A stretch of 64,000 nt of DNA from Microthrixaceae bacterium (GTDB lineage: Bacteria > Actinomycetota > Acidimicrobiia > Acidimicrobiales > Microtrichaceae): NCBI GenBank assembly GCA_023957975.1, contig JAMLGM010000001.1:310001-374000 (forward strand), read 5' to 3'. The position numbers were made by a program, and so were the translations under genes. This document shows positions 52,281 to 61,752 of this stretch, piece by piece; position 1 is the first letter of the stretch; each line of letters starts with the position of its first letter. The notes beneath the pieces were generated by a model, which saw only the letters and a list, made by a program, of their open reading frames with translations, did not search any database and had not been told where the DNA came from.

Positions 52281-53828
52281 ATGGATCACTCGCTTGCCGA
52301 ACGCGTCGACGACCTCCTCCGCCGCAAGGAAGAGGCCCGCCAACCCGGTTCCGAACGCTCGGTCGAGCGTCAACGTTCCCGGGGAAAGATGCTCGCTCGG
52401 GAACGGATCGAGTACCTCCTCGACGAGGGGTCGTTCCACGAACTCGATGGTCTTGCCCGCTCACGCTCGGCCTCTGCAACCGAACGCCCCTACACCGACG
52501 GTGTGGTGACCGGTTGGGGAACGGTCGAGGGGCGACAGGTCTTTGTCTTCTCACAGGACTTCACGCTGTTCGGCGGAGCGCTCGGTGAGGTCTACGCCGA
52601 AAAGATCCACAAGGTCATGGACATGGCGTTGAAGGTCGGAGCCCCCGTCATCGGGCTGAATGACGGCGCCGGCGCCCGTATTCAGGAAGGTTCGGTGTCG
52701 CTCGCCAGCTACGGCGGCATCTTCTATCGCAACGTGAAGGCCTCGGGGGTCACCCCGCAGATCTCGGTGATCATGGGCCCATGCGCGGGCGGCTCGGTGT
52801 ACAGCCCGATCCTGACCGACTTCATCTTCATGGTCGACGAGACGTCGTACATGTTCATCACGGGTCCCGACGTCGTGAAGCAGGTCACCGGCGAGGACGT
52901 GAGCCAACAGGACCTCGGTGGCGCTCGGGTTCACAGCTCGAAGTCCGGTGTCGCTCAGTTCGTTTCCGCCGATGACAAGGGCGCCCTCGACGACGTTCGG
53001 TTCCTGCTCGGCTTCTTGCCCTCCAACAACCTGGAGGAAGCACCCCGGGTCGACACCGACGACCCCCACGACCGACTCGTGCCCGAGCTCATCGACATGA
53101 TCCCCGCCTCGGCAAACCAGGCCTACGACATGCGTTCGGTGGTGGAGGCGATCGTCGATGACAACGAGTTTTTCGAGTACGCGCCGGCGTGGGCCCCTTC
53201 CATCATCTGCGGCTTTGCCCGCCTTGGCGGCCAGTCGGTTGGCATCGTCGGCAATCAGCCGATGGCGTTCGCCGGGGTGCTCGACATCGAGTCCTCCTCG
53301 AAGGCGGCGAAATTCGTTCGCACCTGCGACGCCTTCAATATTCCCCTCGTGACCTTCGTCGATGTCCCCGGCTTCCTGCCCGGCGTCGAGCAGGAACACA
53401 ACGGCATCATCCGCCACGGGGCCAAGCTGCTGTACGCCTATTGCGAGGCAACCGTGCCCCGTATCTCGGTGATCACCCGCAAGGCCTATGGCGGCGCGTA
53501 CGTCGTGATGGACTCCAAGTCGATCGGTTCGGATCTGTGTTTCGCTTGGCCGACCGCTGAGTTGGCGGTGATGGGCGCGGCTGGCGCGGTCGAGATCATC
53601 AACCGACGCGAGATCGCTGAGGCGGATGATCCAGTAGCCCGTCGCCAGGAACTCGTCGACGACTACACCGAGAACTTCTGCAACCCGTGGGAGGCGGCCG
53701 ATCGCGGCTACATCGACGACGTGATCGACCCCACCGAGACCCGCATCAAGCTGATCGCCGGCCTGACGATGCTGCGCTCCAAGAGCGAGCAGCTTCCCCC
53801 TCGTAAGCACGGAAATATGCCGCTGTGA
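52281..53828 (+). CDS. pccB: Acyl-CoA carboxylase, beta subunit (carboxyltransferase)
   Basis: A 515-residue carboxyltransferase of the PccB/AccD5 group. Conserved segments: GGALGEVYAEKIHKVMDMALK, GLNDGAGARIQEG, the oxyanion-loop GPCAGGSVYSP and the second-half ITRKAYGGAYVVM with GAAGAVEII. It carboxylates propionyl- or acetyl-CoA with a biotin-carrying alpha subunit that is not in the window. With the epimerase and Ccr it feeds methylmalonyl-CoA. Its stop overlaps the epsilon-subunit start. Confidence 0.92.
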   Translation: MDHSLAERVDDLLRRKEEARQPGSERSVERQRSRGKMLARERIEYLLDEGSFHELDGLARSRSASATERPYTDGVVTGWGTVEGRQVFVFSQDFTLFGGALGEVYAEKIHKVMDMALKVGAPVIGLNDGAGARIQEGSVSLASYGGIFYRNVKASGVTPQISVIMGPCAGGSVYSPILTDFIFMVDETSYMFITGPDVVKQVTGEDVSQQDLGGARVHSSKSGVAQFVSADDKGALDDVRFLLGFLPSNNLEEAPRVDTDDPHDRLVPELIDMIPASANQAYDMRSVVEAIVDDNEFFEYAPAWAPSIICGFARLGGQSVGIVGNQPMAFAGVLDIESSSKAAKFVRTCDAFNIPLVTFVDVPGFLPGVEQEHNGIIRHGAKLLYAYCEATVPRISVITRKAYGGAYVVMDSKSIGSDLCFAWPTAELAVMGAAGAVEIINRREIAEADDPVARRQELVDDYTENFCNPWEAADRGYIDDVIDPTETRIKLIAGLTMLRSKSEQLPPRKHGNMPL

Positions 53829-54043
53829 TGTCCGGAACAACCGAGCCGACTTCGGCGCCCACCAATTCGACCATTACCCCGACCCCTACCGACGAGGAGG
53901 CCGCGGCGATCGCGGCCTGCCTCACGCTGTTCAGCGGGGCCGGGGCACCTGCCGATTCGAACGACGAGCCGTCGCGGTGGCGGTGGTCAGGGCGATGGTG
54001 GTCCAAGCCGGTGCCGCTGCGACGGCAACGGCCGTGGAAGTAG
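53828..54043 (+). CDS. Acyl-CoA carboxylase epsilon subunit
   Basis: A 71-residue protein: acidic N-terminus and helix DEEAAAIAACLTLFSG, then a Trp/Arg-rich tail (RWRWSGRWWSKP). This is the pattern of AccE-type epsilon subunits that stabilise actinobacterial carboxylases. The ATG overlaps the beta-subunit stop (TGATG), so the two are coupled. Confidence 0.75.
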   Translation: MSGTTEPTSAPTNSTITPTPTDEEAAAIAACLTLFSGAGAPADSNDEPSRWRWSGRWWSKPVPLRRQRPWK

Positions 54044-54086
54044 TTCGGCGACGAAGTTTCGCCAGGTTATTGGGCGTTTCGCGGCG

Positions 54087-54746
54087 ATGGCAGGCGTGAT
54101 CGCGCTACCGAAGGCCGTCGTGTTCGACTTCGACGGAACGATCGTCGACACCGAGACGCCACCGTTTCTCTGCGCCCGCAACGAGTTCGCTCGCCACGGC
54201 CTCGAGTTGACCCTGGAAGCCTGGCAGGTGCGGCTCGGCCGCACCGATCTCCCGCATTGGACCGAGTGGTTGGAACGGGCGGTGGGAACCCCGATCGATC
54301 GCGACGAGATCCGCAGTCGAGTACTGGAGGAGAAGAACCGGCTGACGGCGACACAGCCCGTTCGCGAGGGTGTGGTGGCGTTGATCGAACGGTGCCACGA
54401 TCTCGGAGTCGCGGTCGCGGTCGCGTCGAGTTCCCAAGCGGAGTGGGTGCATCCTAATCTGCGGGCTCGGAACCTCTTCGATCACTTCGCGACGATCGTC
54501 ACCCGCACCGATCGAATCCGTTCGAAGCCGGCCCCCGACTCGTATCGGCACGCGTGCGCGTTGCTCGGCGTGCATCCCGGTGATGCGTTGGCGATCGAGG
54601 ATTCGCCCAATGGACTGCTCGCAGCGACCTCCGCAGGGGTGCGATGTGTGGTGGTGCCCAACGAAATGACACGGGGAATGGAGTTCACGACAGCCGAAGC
54701 TGTCGTGAACTCCTGTGCGGAGATCGCCTTCGCACGAGGTCGCTGA
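54087..54746 (+). CDS. HAD-superfamily hydrolase (phosphoglucomutase/phosphatase type)
   Basis: A 219-residue protein. Motif I is VFDFDGTIVDTE (Asp14 and Asp16), motif II is VAVASSS, motif III Lys is in IRSKPAPDSY and motif IV is LAIEDSPNGLLAA. The helical cap lies between residues about 25-85. Substrate may be a sugar phosphate. A perfect hairpin lies at 54681-54712 inside the 3' end of the gene. Convergent with the YceI gene. Confidence 0.87.
   Translation: MAGVIALPKAVVFDFDGTIVDTETPPFLCARNEFARHGLELTLEAWQVRLGRTDLPHWTEWLERAVGTPIDRDEIRSRVLEEKNRLTATQPVREGVVALIERCHDLGVAVAVASSSQAEWVHPNLRARNLFDHFATIVTRTDRIRSKPAPDSYRHACALLGVHPGDALAIEDSPNGLLAATSAGVRCVVVPNEMTRGMEFTTAEAVVNSCAEIAFARGR
54681..54712. 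terminator. Perfect hairpin inside the 3' end of the HAD gene
   Basis: GAGTTCACGACAGC and GCTGTCGTGAACTC pair fully around CGAA. It encodes MEFTTAEAVVNSCAE. It lies 34 bases before the stop and 37 before the convergent YceI stop; no U-tract. Confidence 0.45.
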
Positions 54747-54749
54747 GGC

Positions 54750-55490
54750 CTATTCCTTGACAAGTTCGAGGCGCAGTTCCAACAGACCGGTGGGGCCGAC
54801 CTGAGCGAACCCGTTCGAGGGGTCCTCGATTCCCCAGTCGGCGAAGGTGATCTCGTAGGTGGCCACGACGGTGATGACGCCGCCGACCCGCTTCGCTTGA
54901 AGTTCGAAGGTCACCGCTTTGGTGGTGTCTTTCAACGTGAGGTCACCGACCGCGTCGACGGTGATCTCCTCACCTTCCGCGGGCTCGGTGCCGAGTTCGA
55001 TCGGCTCGGTCAGGACGAAGGTCGAGGTGGGGAAGCGATCGGTCTGCATCAGTCGCGTCTGGTATTGGTTGTCGCGCCGGTCGCTGTCGGAGGTGATCGA
55101 TGCCATGTCGACGGAGAAATCGGCCTCGGTGATGGTCGTGCCGACGATGGACATCGCTCCGGTGACCTGATCGGTACGCCCCACCCCCTCGGTGCTTTGG
55201 CCGGCGAGGGTCTCGGCCACCCGGTATCCGGCGACGGTTTCGCCGCCGGGGATCCAGGTGCCGTCGAGGCTGCCGTCGAACTCGGCGGTCGTGTTTGAAG
55301 CCGGCGTGGTCGACGCCGGGCCGTCATCGCTCGAATCGTCCGCATCCGGCGTGGTGGTCGTCGAGGAGGCTTCGAGGGTGAGCGCTTCGGGTGCGTCCTC
55401 TTTGATCACGTTGATGTAGACCCAGACGCCTCCGACGACGAGGACGATGGCGGCGACTACGAGTCCGAGCACGGTTTTCAGCTTTCCCAT
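54750..55490 (-). CDS. YceI-like domain protein with N-terminal membrane anchor
   Basis: A 246-residue protein. One membrane helix (VLGLVVAAIVLVVGGVWVYINVI) leads into a Thr/Asp-rich linker. The C-terminal 170 residues are YceI-like: GTWIPGGETVAGYRVAE, DFSVDMASITSDSDRRDNQ and LTLKDTTKAVTFELQA, a lipocalin-like beta-barrel that binds isoprenoids. Starts at ATG 55490. Transcribed towards the HAD gene. Confidence 0.85.
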   Translation of the reverse strand: MGKLKTVLGLVVAAIVLVVGGVWVYINVIKEDAPEALTLEASSTTTTPDADDSSDDGPASTTPASNTTAEFDGSLDGTWIPGGETVAGYRVAETLAGQSTEGVGRTDQVTGAMSIVGTTITEADFSVDMASITSDSDRRDNQYQTRLMQTDRFPTSTFVLTEPIELGTEPAEGEEITVDAVGDLTLKDTTKAVTFELQAKRVGGVITVVATYEITFADWGIEDPSNGFAQVGPTGLLELRLELVKE

Positions 55491-55544
55491 GCGGCCCAAC
55501 CCTAGGCGGTGTTGCTTGGAAAACCCTGGGCGCCACCTCTGATG

Positions 55545-57140
55545 TCACTCCATGCGAATGGCGGTCGTGCCAGCGTCGACCACCGCGGTCGCGTCGACCC
55601 TCGGGGCCGCCGCGGTCACGGTGGTATCGACGACCACGTACTCGGTGCGCCACTGCTGTGGGGTGATCGTGCAACGGCAGTACCCGTGGTCGACGACGTT
55701 GAGGTACTCGATGCCCTCGAATTTGACCTGCCCCAGCATCTCGGCTCCGCCGGGGAACGCGTCGATGAGGCTGTTCGAGGTGATCGAGGTGCCGACGAAC
55801 TCGGTGGCGACGGGGATCCGGGCGAGTTCGGGGCCGGTGTGGAGGGTGCCGGCACCGGCGGAATGAATGTCGCCGGTGAGCACGACGACGTTGTCGATGT
55901 CGTGGTCGACGATCGTCGACAGCAATCGGTCGCGGGCCTGCGGGTAGCCGTCCCACTGATCGACATTGAGGACGATGTCGCCGATGACGAGCGAACTCAT
56001 CACCGTCTGCTGTGCGAGCACCTTCCAGGTGGTGGTGGCCGCGGCGAGGCCCTCGCCGATCCACCGCTCCTGATCGGGTCCCAACATCGTTCGGTCCACC
56101 TCGAAGTCGGCACACTGCGCGCGGCTCGTGAGGATCTCGTCTCCGCACGGTTGGTCGTCGCGGTACTGGCGGCCGTCGAGGACGAAGAATTCGGCGAGCG
56201 TGCCGAATCGGATGCTGCGGTACAACTCGAGGGTCGGCCCGACCGGAGGCGGCACGCGAAGGGGTTGGTGTTCGTAGTACGCGGCGTAGGCGGCGGCGCG
56301 ACGATTGGCGAACTCGGCGCCGGTGATGCCGTCCTGGCTCGTGTTGCCGGCGGTGTTGTTTTCGACCTCGTGATCGTCCCAGGTGACGATCCACGGAGCC
56401 GAGGCGCGGCTGCGCTGCAACGACTCGTCGGAGAGGTACAACTCGTAGCGGCTGCGGTATCCCCACAGATCCGTCGGTTCGTCGCCCTCGAAGGGGCGAA
56501 ACGAGTCGGGGCTTCCGGCTGATTCATAGATGAAGTCCCCGAGGAAGAACACCGCGTCGGCCCGATCGGCGGCGATGGCGTCATGGGCCGTGTAGTAGCC
56601 GTGGGCGTAGTTCTGGCACGAGGCGAACACGATGTTGAGGCTGTCGAGTTGCTGGTCGTCGGCGGGTGCGGTCCTGGTTCGGCCGGTCGGGGACACGTAG
56701 TCGTCGACGCGAAAGCGGTAGAAGTACTCGGTGGCCGGGGCGAGGTCGGTGGCATCGAGATGGACCGAATAGCCCCACTGGGCGGTGGCCTCGACGATGC
56801 CGGATCCGATGATCTGCCCGAAGGCCTCGTCGACCGCCACCTCCCACGTGAGCGGAATGTCCACCAACTCCGAGGTGAGGGAGTCGCCGACGATGAGTCG
56901 GGTCCACAGGATCACCGAGGTAGGCGTCGGGTCGCCCGATGCCACGCCGAGCCGGAACGGATTCTCGGCGAGCCCGGCGGTCGCGACCTCGACGACCGTG
57001 GAGGGTTCGGGGGTGCCTCCGTCGACGCTGGTTTCCGAACGATCTCCGGACCGGCCGTCGTCGCTGCACGACACCACGACGGCGACGCTTCCGAGTCCGA
57101 GGGTCGTGAGGAAACGCCGGCGGTCGATCGGAGAGGCCAT
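55545..57140 (-). CDS. PhoD-like alkaline phosphatase (Tat-exported)
   Basis: A 531-residue secreted phosphatase. The twin-arginine signal is RRRFLTTLGLGSVAVVVSCSDD, whose Cys could also be a lipobox. Catalytic segments match PhoD: LWTRLIVGDS, DFIYESAG, VTWDDHEVENNTAGN, WKVLAQQTVMSSL and VVLTGDIHSAG, the metal-binding His/Asp residues. It scavenges phosphate from phosphodiesters or monoesters outside the cell. No Pho box was recognised upstream. Confidence 0.92.
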   Translation of the reverse strand: MASPIDRRRFLTTLGLGSVAVVVSCSDDGRSGDRSETSVDGGTPEPSTVVEVATAGLAENPFRLGVASGDPTPTSVILWTRLIVGDSLTSELVDIPLTWEVAVDEAFGQIIGSGIVEATAQWGYSVHLDATDLAPATEYFYRFRVDDYVSPTGRTRTAPADDQQLDSLNIVFASCQNYAHGYYTAHDAIAADRADAVFFLGDFIYESAGSPDSFRPFEGDEPTDLWGYRSRYELYLSDESLQRSRASAPWIVTWDDHEVENNTAGNTSQDGITGAEFANRRAAAYAAYYEHQPLRVPPPVGPTLELYRSIRFGTLAEFFVLDGRQYRDDQPCGDEILTSRAQCADFEVDRTMLGPDQERWIGEGLAAATTTWKVLAQQTVMSSLVIGDIVLNVDQWDGYPQARDRLLSTIVDHDIDNVVVLTGDIHSAGAGTLHTGPELARIPVATEFVGTSITSNSLIDAFPGGAEMLGQVKFEGIEYLNVVDHGYCRCTITPQQWRTEYVVVDTTVTAAAPRVDATAVVDAGTTAIRME

Positions 57141-57227
57141 GGTGCGACGCTACTCATGGTGGGAACCACTTTTCTCGGAGCAAAGCGTCGCCTGTAGTCT
57201 TTGCCGTCAACGAAATTGGAGGCAGGC

Positions 57228-58511
57228 ATGTCCGCAACGATCGTCGTCGGAACGCAGTGGGGCGACGAAGGCAAGGGCAAGTTCACCGACTTGATCGCCA
57301 AAGAAATGTCGATGGTGGTGCGCTACCAGGGCGGTCACAACGCGGGACATACGCTCGTCGTCGATGGCGAGACGTTCGCCCTGCAGCTCATTCCGTCGGG
57401 GGTCCTGTATCCCCACATCACGCCGGTGATCGGCAACGGTGTCGTCGTCGACCCGGTCGTCATGCTCGCCGAGATGGATAAGCTCACCGCGTCCGGGGTC
57501 GACTGCACGAAGCTGAAGGTGTCGGGCAATGCCCACGTCATCTTCCCGTACCACCAGGAGCTCGACCGCCTGATCGAACGGCACTTGGGCAAGAACAAAC
57601 TCGGGACGACCAAACGGGGCATCGGCCCGACCTATGCCGACAAGGCCGCCCGCGTCGGAATCCGTCTGCAGGACCTGTTGGACGAGAAGATCTTCCGCGA
57701 GAAGCTCGCCAACGTCGTCGCTGAGAAAAACCTGGTTCTCGCCAAGATCTACAACCGGTTGGGCTTCGACGCCAACGAGCTCGCAGACCGGTATCTCTCC
57801 GAGGTCGTCCCGCGGATCCGTCCCCACATCGCCGACACCGTCTCGCTCGTTCACGAGGCGCTCGAGCGGGGCGACCACGTGTTGTTCGAGGGGGCCCAGG
57901 CGACGTTTCTCGACATCGACCACGGCACCTACCCCTACGTCACCTCGTCCAATCCGGTCGCCGGCGGTGCGTGTGTGGGCGCCGGAGTCGGTCCCCGTCA
58001 CATCGATCGCGTCGTGGGCATCGCCAAGGCCTACGTGACCCGGGTGGGTTCGGGCCCGTTCCCGACCGAACTCGACAACGAGGTCGGCGAACGGCTGCGC
58101 GCGATCGGTCACGAATACGGGGTGAATACCAAGCGGCCCCGCCGCTGCGGCTGGTTCGACGCTCCGATGATGCGTCAGGCGGCACGGGTGAATTCGCTCA
58201 GCGAGATCGCGCTGACGAAACTCGACGTGTTGGACACCTTCGATTCGGTCAAGGTCTGTGTGGCTTATGAGATCGATGGGGAGCGGGTCGAGCATCTGCC
58301 GTACCATCAAAGCGACTTTCACGCCGCGACTCCGATCTACGAGGAGCTGCCGGGTTGGAAGACCGACCTGTCGGCGTTCACCCGCAAGGATCAGCTGCCC
58401 AAAGAGGCGCTCGACTACCTCAACTTCCTCGAGGCGCAGGTCGGCGTGCCGATCACGCTCGTGGGCACCGGACCCGGCCGCGACCAGTTCGTTCACTTCT
58501 CGGAGGCCTGA
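57228..58511 (+). CDS. purA: Adenylosuccinate synthase
   Basis: A 427-residue enzyme of the normal length. The P-loop-like [15 protein letters not shown] is at residues 8-22, GGHNAGHTL and the IMP-binding [12 protein letters not shown] follow, and [14 protein letters not shown] lies near residue 300. It makes adenylosuccinate from IMP and aspartate. Ribosome site GGAGG at 57217-57222; a -10-like TAGTCT at 57195-57200. It is separate from the purD operon but in the same region. Confidence 0.96.
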   Translation: MSATIVVGTQWGDEGKGKFTDLIAKEMSMVVRYQGGHNAGHTLVVDGETFALQLIPSGVLYPHITPVIGNGVVVDPVVMLAEMDKLTASGVDCTKLKVSGNAHVIFPYHQELDRLIERHLGKNKLGTTKRGIGPTYADKAARVGIRLQDLLDEKIFREKLANVVAEKNLVLAKIYNRLGFDANELADRYLSEVVPRIRPHIADTVSLVHEALERGDHVLFEGAQATFLDIDHGTYPYVTSSNPVAGGACVGAGVGPRHIDRVVGIAKAYVTRVGSGPFPTELDNEVGERLRAIGHEYGVNTKRPRRCGWFDAPMMRQAARVNSLSEIALTKLDVLDTFDSVKVCVAYEIDGERVEHLPYHQSDFHAATPIYEELPGWKTDLSAFTRKDQLPKEALDYLNFLEAQVGVPITLVGTGPGRDQFVHFSEA

Positions 58512-58573
58512 CCTTCTCCGAGGCCTGACCCGCCCGGTTCACGGCCCGCTCAGCAACAACACCATGAATGCCG

Positions 58574-58612
58574 AAATGGCCCGGGCTCATGCCCGGGCCA
58601 TTTCTCTGTCTT
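58574..58612. terminator. Bidirectional rho-independent terminator after purA
   Basis: AAATGGCCCGGGC (58574-58586) pairs with GCCCGGGCCATTT (58591-58603) around TCAT, a perfect 13-bp stem. TTTCTCTGTCTT follows on the plus strand; the AAA arm gives U on the other strand. It serves purA and the convergent NERD-like gene. Confidence 0.9.
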
Positions 58613-58629
58613 GGAGTCGAGTGGCTGGC

Positions 58630-59652
58630 CTACTCGCTCGGGCAGGGGTCGTCGGGTGCGCGGAAGGACCGTTCGAGGTGCTGGTTCGTTGATTTCGAAT
58701 CGGGGCGCCACTCCACGGCGAGCGTGATGGGCGCGCCCGGCGCGATTCCCGACAGGGCCTCGACCGGATCCAGGGTTCCGAACTCGCCGAGGTAGCGATC
58801 GAGGCCGTCGATCCTGATGGCCAGGTGCGTCCTGCCGGCCTCGGCGTCGGTGACGCTGAACTGCAGGCGGTACGTGCCGGCCCCTTCGTCGCACATGAAC
58901 GTCCCGCCCACCGGTCCGAGGTCGGCAAGCGGGAACCCGTCGATCTCGGTCGTCTCATCCGTGGGTTCCCCCAGCACCACGCCGACGGGGTCGGTGGCCC
59001 AGGAGGCGACCTGATCGCGGCGGTTGCGGTCGGTGGACACCCAGATCACCGTGCCGACGATGGCGATGAACAAGGCCATTTCGACCATCCGATTGACCGT
59101 GGCCCGACGGGACCTGTCGCGCTTCGGGGTCGCCGACACGTCGACGCGTGCAGCCGTGTGGGGCATCGTCAGTGAATTCGACTCGCCCTGCCAGATGTCG
59201 ATGCGGTAGCGGGTTTCGAACAGTCGCTCCGGCGGCATCTCCACCGGTGCTGTGGTGATGTACTCAACGACCTTGGTCGCCGGCGCCAGGCGCACCTGGC
59301 ACACCGTCATCTGGCCGTCTCCGACGACGAGCCCCGGAATTGCCAGGATCGGCCGGACGGGCAGGCCGACGTACGCGGCGGCGATCGCCGCCTGACGTTC
59401 GACCGACTCGATGAGGCACTGGGCATCGAAGTCGCCGCGAACAAGGCGACCGTCGCGCACGGAGACCGGCGGATCGTTCGATGCTGACGCGACGAGCCAG
59501 ACACCGGTCGGACCCACGATCAGGTGCTCGATGACACCCCAGCTCGTGCGAATCCCCGGCCAGTCCCGATACTCGGACTTCAGCCCGCTCAGGGCGCGCG
59601 AGACCAACTCGCTGCTGTGTTCACCGTCGTTCCAGTGACTCGAGTCCCGCAC
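58630..59652 (-). CDS. NERD-like protein with a membrane helix, probably not catalytic
   Basis: A 340-residue protein. Residues about 10-105 resemble a NERD nuclease-related domain (SSELVSRALSGL, WGVIEHLIVGPTGVWLVASAS), but the usual acid/lysine of the active site after the GVW strand is missing. A membrane helix follows near residue 205 (MVEMALFIAIVGTVIWVS), then an extracytoplasmic beta-domain. The GTG at 59652 follows GGAGGAACT. A decayed copy of its own C-terminal domain lies immediately upstream at 59720-59867. Role unknown. Confidence 0.7.
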   Translation of the reverse strand: MRDSSHWNDGEHSSELVSRALSGLKSEYRDWPGIRTSWGVIEHLIVGPTGVWLVASASNDPPVSVRDGRLVRGDFDAQCLIESVERQAAIAAAYVGLPVRPILAIPGLVVGDGQMTVCQVRLAPATKVVEYITTAPVEMPPERLFETRYRIDIWQGESNSLTMPHTAARVDVSATPKRDRSRRATVNRMVEMALFIAIVGTVIWVSTDRNRRDQVASWATDPVGVVLGEPTDETTEIDGFPLADLGPVGGTFMCDEGAGTYRLQFSVTDAEAGRTHLAIRIDGLDRYLGEFGTLDPVEALSGIAPGAPITLAVEWRPDSKSTNQHLERSFRAPDDPCPSE

Positions 59653-59719
59653 AGTTCCTCCCGCCAAGGATTTTCCCGAGACTCCCACACGCGTCGCGCT
59701 GCAACAAGCAGAAATCCGA

Positions 59720-59867
59720 CGGCGGCCCGACTTGAGGCGGGCCGTTCGCCGGAGGCCCACGACGCGGCGAGTGAGACCGGCATGCCCGGGCCGAGATCGG
59801 CAACCGCCTCAATCGGCTGAAGCGGCTCGAACTCGCCGAGAAAGCGTTCGACACCGTTTGCGGTCGC
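59720..59867 (-). pseudogene. Decayed partial duplicate of the NERD-like protein's C-terminal domain
   Basis: The minus-strand frame from 59867 reads NGVERFLGEFEPLQPIEAV and GPGMPVSLAASW, clearly related to DGLDRYLGEFGTLDPVEAL and APGAPITLAVEW in the neighbouring protein. An in-frame TAG lies just upstream, and there is no start or full domain, so it is a remnant. It sits before the start of the intact gene, suggesting a past tandem duplication. Confidence 0.65.
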
Positions 59868-59935
59868 CGCCGGCTACGGTGACGACGTGACACGGACGAA
59901 GCACTCGCCCACCGGTTGGATGCCGGTCGGCACGG

Positions 59936-60316
59936 ATGCCGGGTGACGGAGTGACGGCGACCGGGCGCAGTCGGCGTGCGCGTTACGCACGGCGGCGCAC
60001 CGCGCGTCTCGCTCGAGTCGACAACGACCTCTCGAACGACGAGTGGCGGGCGCTGGTCGACGCCTGGGGAGCGTGCGCCTACTGCGGCGCGACGGAGCGG
60101 GCGTTGCAGCGAGACTGCGTGCTGCCCATCTCACGCGGCGGTCGGTACACCCTCGACAACGTGGTGCCCGCCTGCGGGCCCTGTAACGCCAGCAAGTGCA
60201 ACGACGAGGTGACGGGCTGGCTCCGGCGCAAAAGGCTCGACGAACGCAGTTTTCTCCTCCGTCACCACGAGGTGTCCTCCGCGCTGGCCGAACGCTTCCC
60301 GCGGGCACCGACATGA
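59936..60316 (+). CDS. HNH-like protein with a changed catalytic motif
   Basis: A 126-residue basic protein. The Cys4 zinc frame is clear: CAYCGATE near residue 47-52 and CGPCNASKC near residue 81. Between them the usual D-H-V/I-P motif reads D-C-V-L-P, followed by ISRGGRYTLDNVVPAC. The first catalytic His of the HNH fold is thus a Cys, so normal endonuclease activity is doubtful. The start may be ATG 59936 or GTG 59951. Standalone between the NERD-like region and purD. Confidence 0.7.
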   Translation: MPGDGVTATGRSRRARYARRRTARLARVDNDLSNDEWRALVDAWGACAYCGATERALQRDCVLPISRGGRYTLDNVVPACGPCNASKCNDEVTGWLRRKRLDERSFLLRHHEVSSALAERFPRAPT

Positions 60317-60464
60317 CCTGCGCGATCGCGGCGATCCCGAGGCCGTGACGTCCGAAACCGGCGCGTTTCGACCCGAGAATCCGTCCCGACGGGGCGGCGG
60401 CGGGGGCGACGAAATTCCGGACCCGGATCTGCGCTAAAACTACTCTCGTGCACGAGGCCATTCG

Positions 60465-61694
60465 ATGAAGGTCGTGGTCGTTGGCTCGGGTGGTCGTGAG
60501 CACGCGCTCGCCGCAACCCTGAGCCGTACCTGCGACGTCGTAGTCACCCCGGGCAATCCCGGCATACCGAATTCGGTCCCCGACGATCCTGAGACGATCG
60601 ACGCCGACCTGTACGTCATCGGCCCCGAGCAGCCGTTGGTCGACGGCCTCGCCGATCGTCTGCGCGCTGCGGGCAAGCTCGTCTTCGGCCCCGGCGCCGA
60701 CGGGGCGCGCCTCGAGGGGTCCAAGGCCTACATGAAGGAACTGTTGGTTGAGGCTGGCGTTCCGACGGCGGCGCATGGGACCTTCACCGACGAGGCCGCG
60801 GCATTGGAGTTCCTCGATCAGATGACCTCGCCGTACGTCATCAAGACCGATGGACTGGCCGGTGGAAAGGGTGTGCTCGTCACCGAATCGCTCGACGAGG
60901 CCCGACAAGCGGTTCGTCGATATCTTTCCGGCGCAGCGTTCGGAGCTGCGGGTCGCACGCTCATCGTCGAGGAGGGGCTCAGCGGGCCGGAGATCTCGGT
61001 GTTCGCCATCTGCGACGGCACCAAGGCCGTCCTGTTGTCGCCGGCCCAGGACTTCAAGCGGATCAACGATGGCGACGAGGGGCCGAACACCGGTGGAATG
61101 GGGGCCTACACCCCGGTCCCCGGTGTCGATGACGCCGTGTTGGCGGACGTGTTGAATCGCTTCATCAACCCGACGTTGGAGACGCTCCGGTCGCGGGGCA
61201 TCGACTACCGCGGCGTGCTGTTCGCCGGATTGATGCTGACCGCCGACGGTCCCCGGATGCTCGAGTACAACGTGCGATTCGGTGACCCGGAGTGTCAGGT
61301 CGTAACCCCTCGATTGCGCAATGACCTCGCTCAGATCCTGGCCGAGGCGGCCGCCGGCGATCTGCGCACCACTCCCGACTATGGCGAGGATGCCTTGGTG
61401 AACGTCGTGTGCGCCGCGTCGGGATATCCCCAGAACCCCCGTACCGGCGATGTGATCACCGGCATCGAGGCCGCTGCGGCCCGCGAGGGAGTCACGGTGT
61501 ACTGCGCTGGGGTCGCTCGAAACGACGAGGGCGACCTCGTCACCGCGGGTGGCAGAGTGCTGAACGTCGTGGGGCGCGGCGCCACGATCGCTGAGGCCCG
61601 CGAACGGGCCTTTGCCGCGATCGACGACATCCAATTCGACGGGATGCATGTACGCCGCGACATCGCGGCCGCTGCAGCCGAAGCGTCGTGGTGA
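60465..61694 (+). CDS. purD: Phosphoribosylamine-glycine ligase
   Basis: A 409-residue ATP-grasp enzyme, slightly shorter than the usual 420-430. [11 protein letters not shown] is at the N-terminus, [41 protein letters not shown] and [11 protein letters not shown] are the family motifs. It joins glycine to phosphoribosylamine. A -10-like TACTCT lies at 60441-60446. First gene of a purine operon. Confidence 0.95.
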   Translation: MKVVVVGSGGREHALAATLSRTCDVVVTPGNPGIPNSVPDDPETIDADLYVIGPEQPLVDGLADRLRAAGKLVFGPGADGARLEGSKAYMKELLVEAGVPTAAHGTFTDEAAALEFLDQMTSPYVIKTDGLAGGKGVLVTESLDEARQAVRRYLSGAAFGAAGRTLIVEEGLSGPEISVFAICDGTKAVLLSPAQDFKRINDGDEGPNTGGMGAYTPVPGVDDAVLADVLNRFINPTLETLRSRGIDYRGVLFAGLMLTADGPRMLEYNVRFGDPECQVVTPRLRNDLAQILAEAAAGDLRTTPDYGEDALVNVVCAASGYPQNPRTGDVITGIEAAAAREGVTVYCAGVARNDEGDLVTAGGRVLNVVGRGATIAEARERAFAAIDDIQFDGMHVRRDIAAAAAEASW

Positions 61695-61752
61695 TGGCGC
61701 AGATCGAAATCCGAACGGTGGGAGACCCCCGCCCCTCTTGCATGGAGATGAT

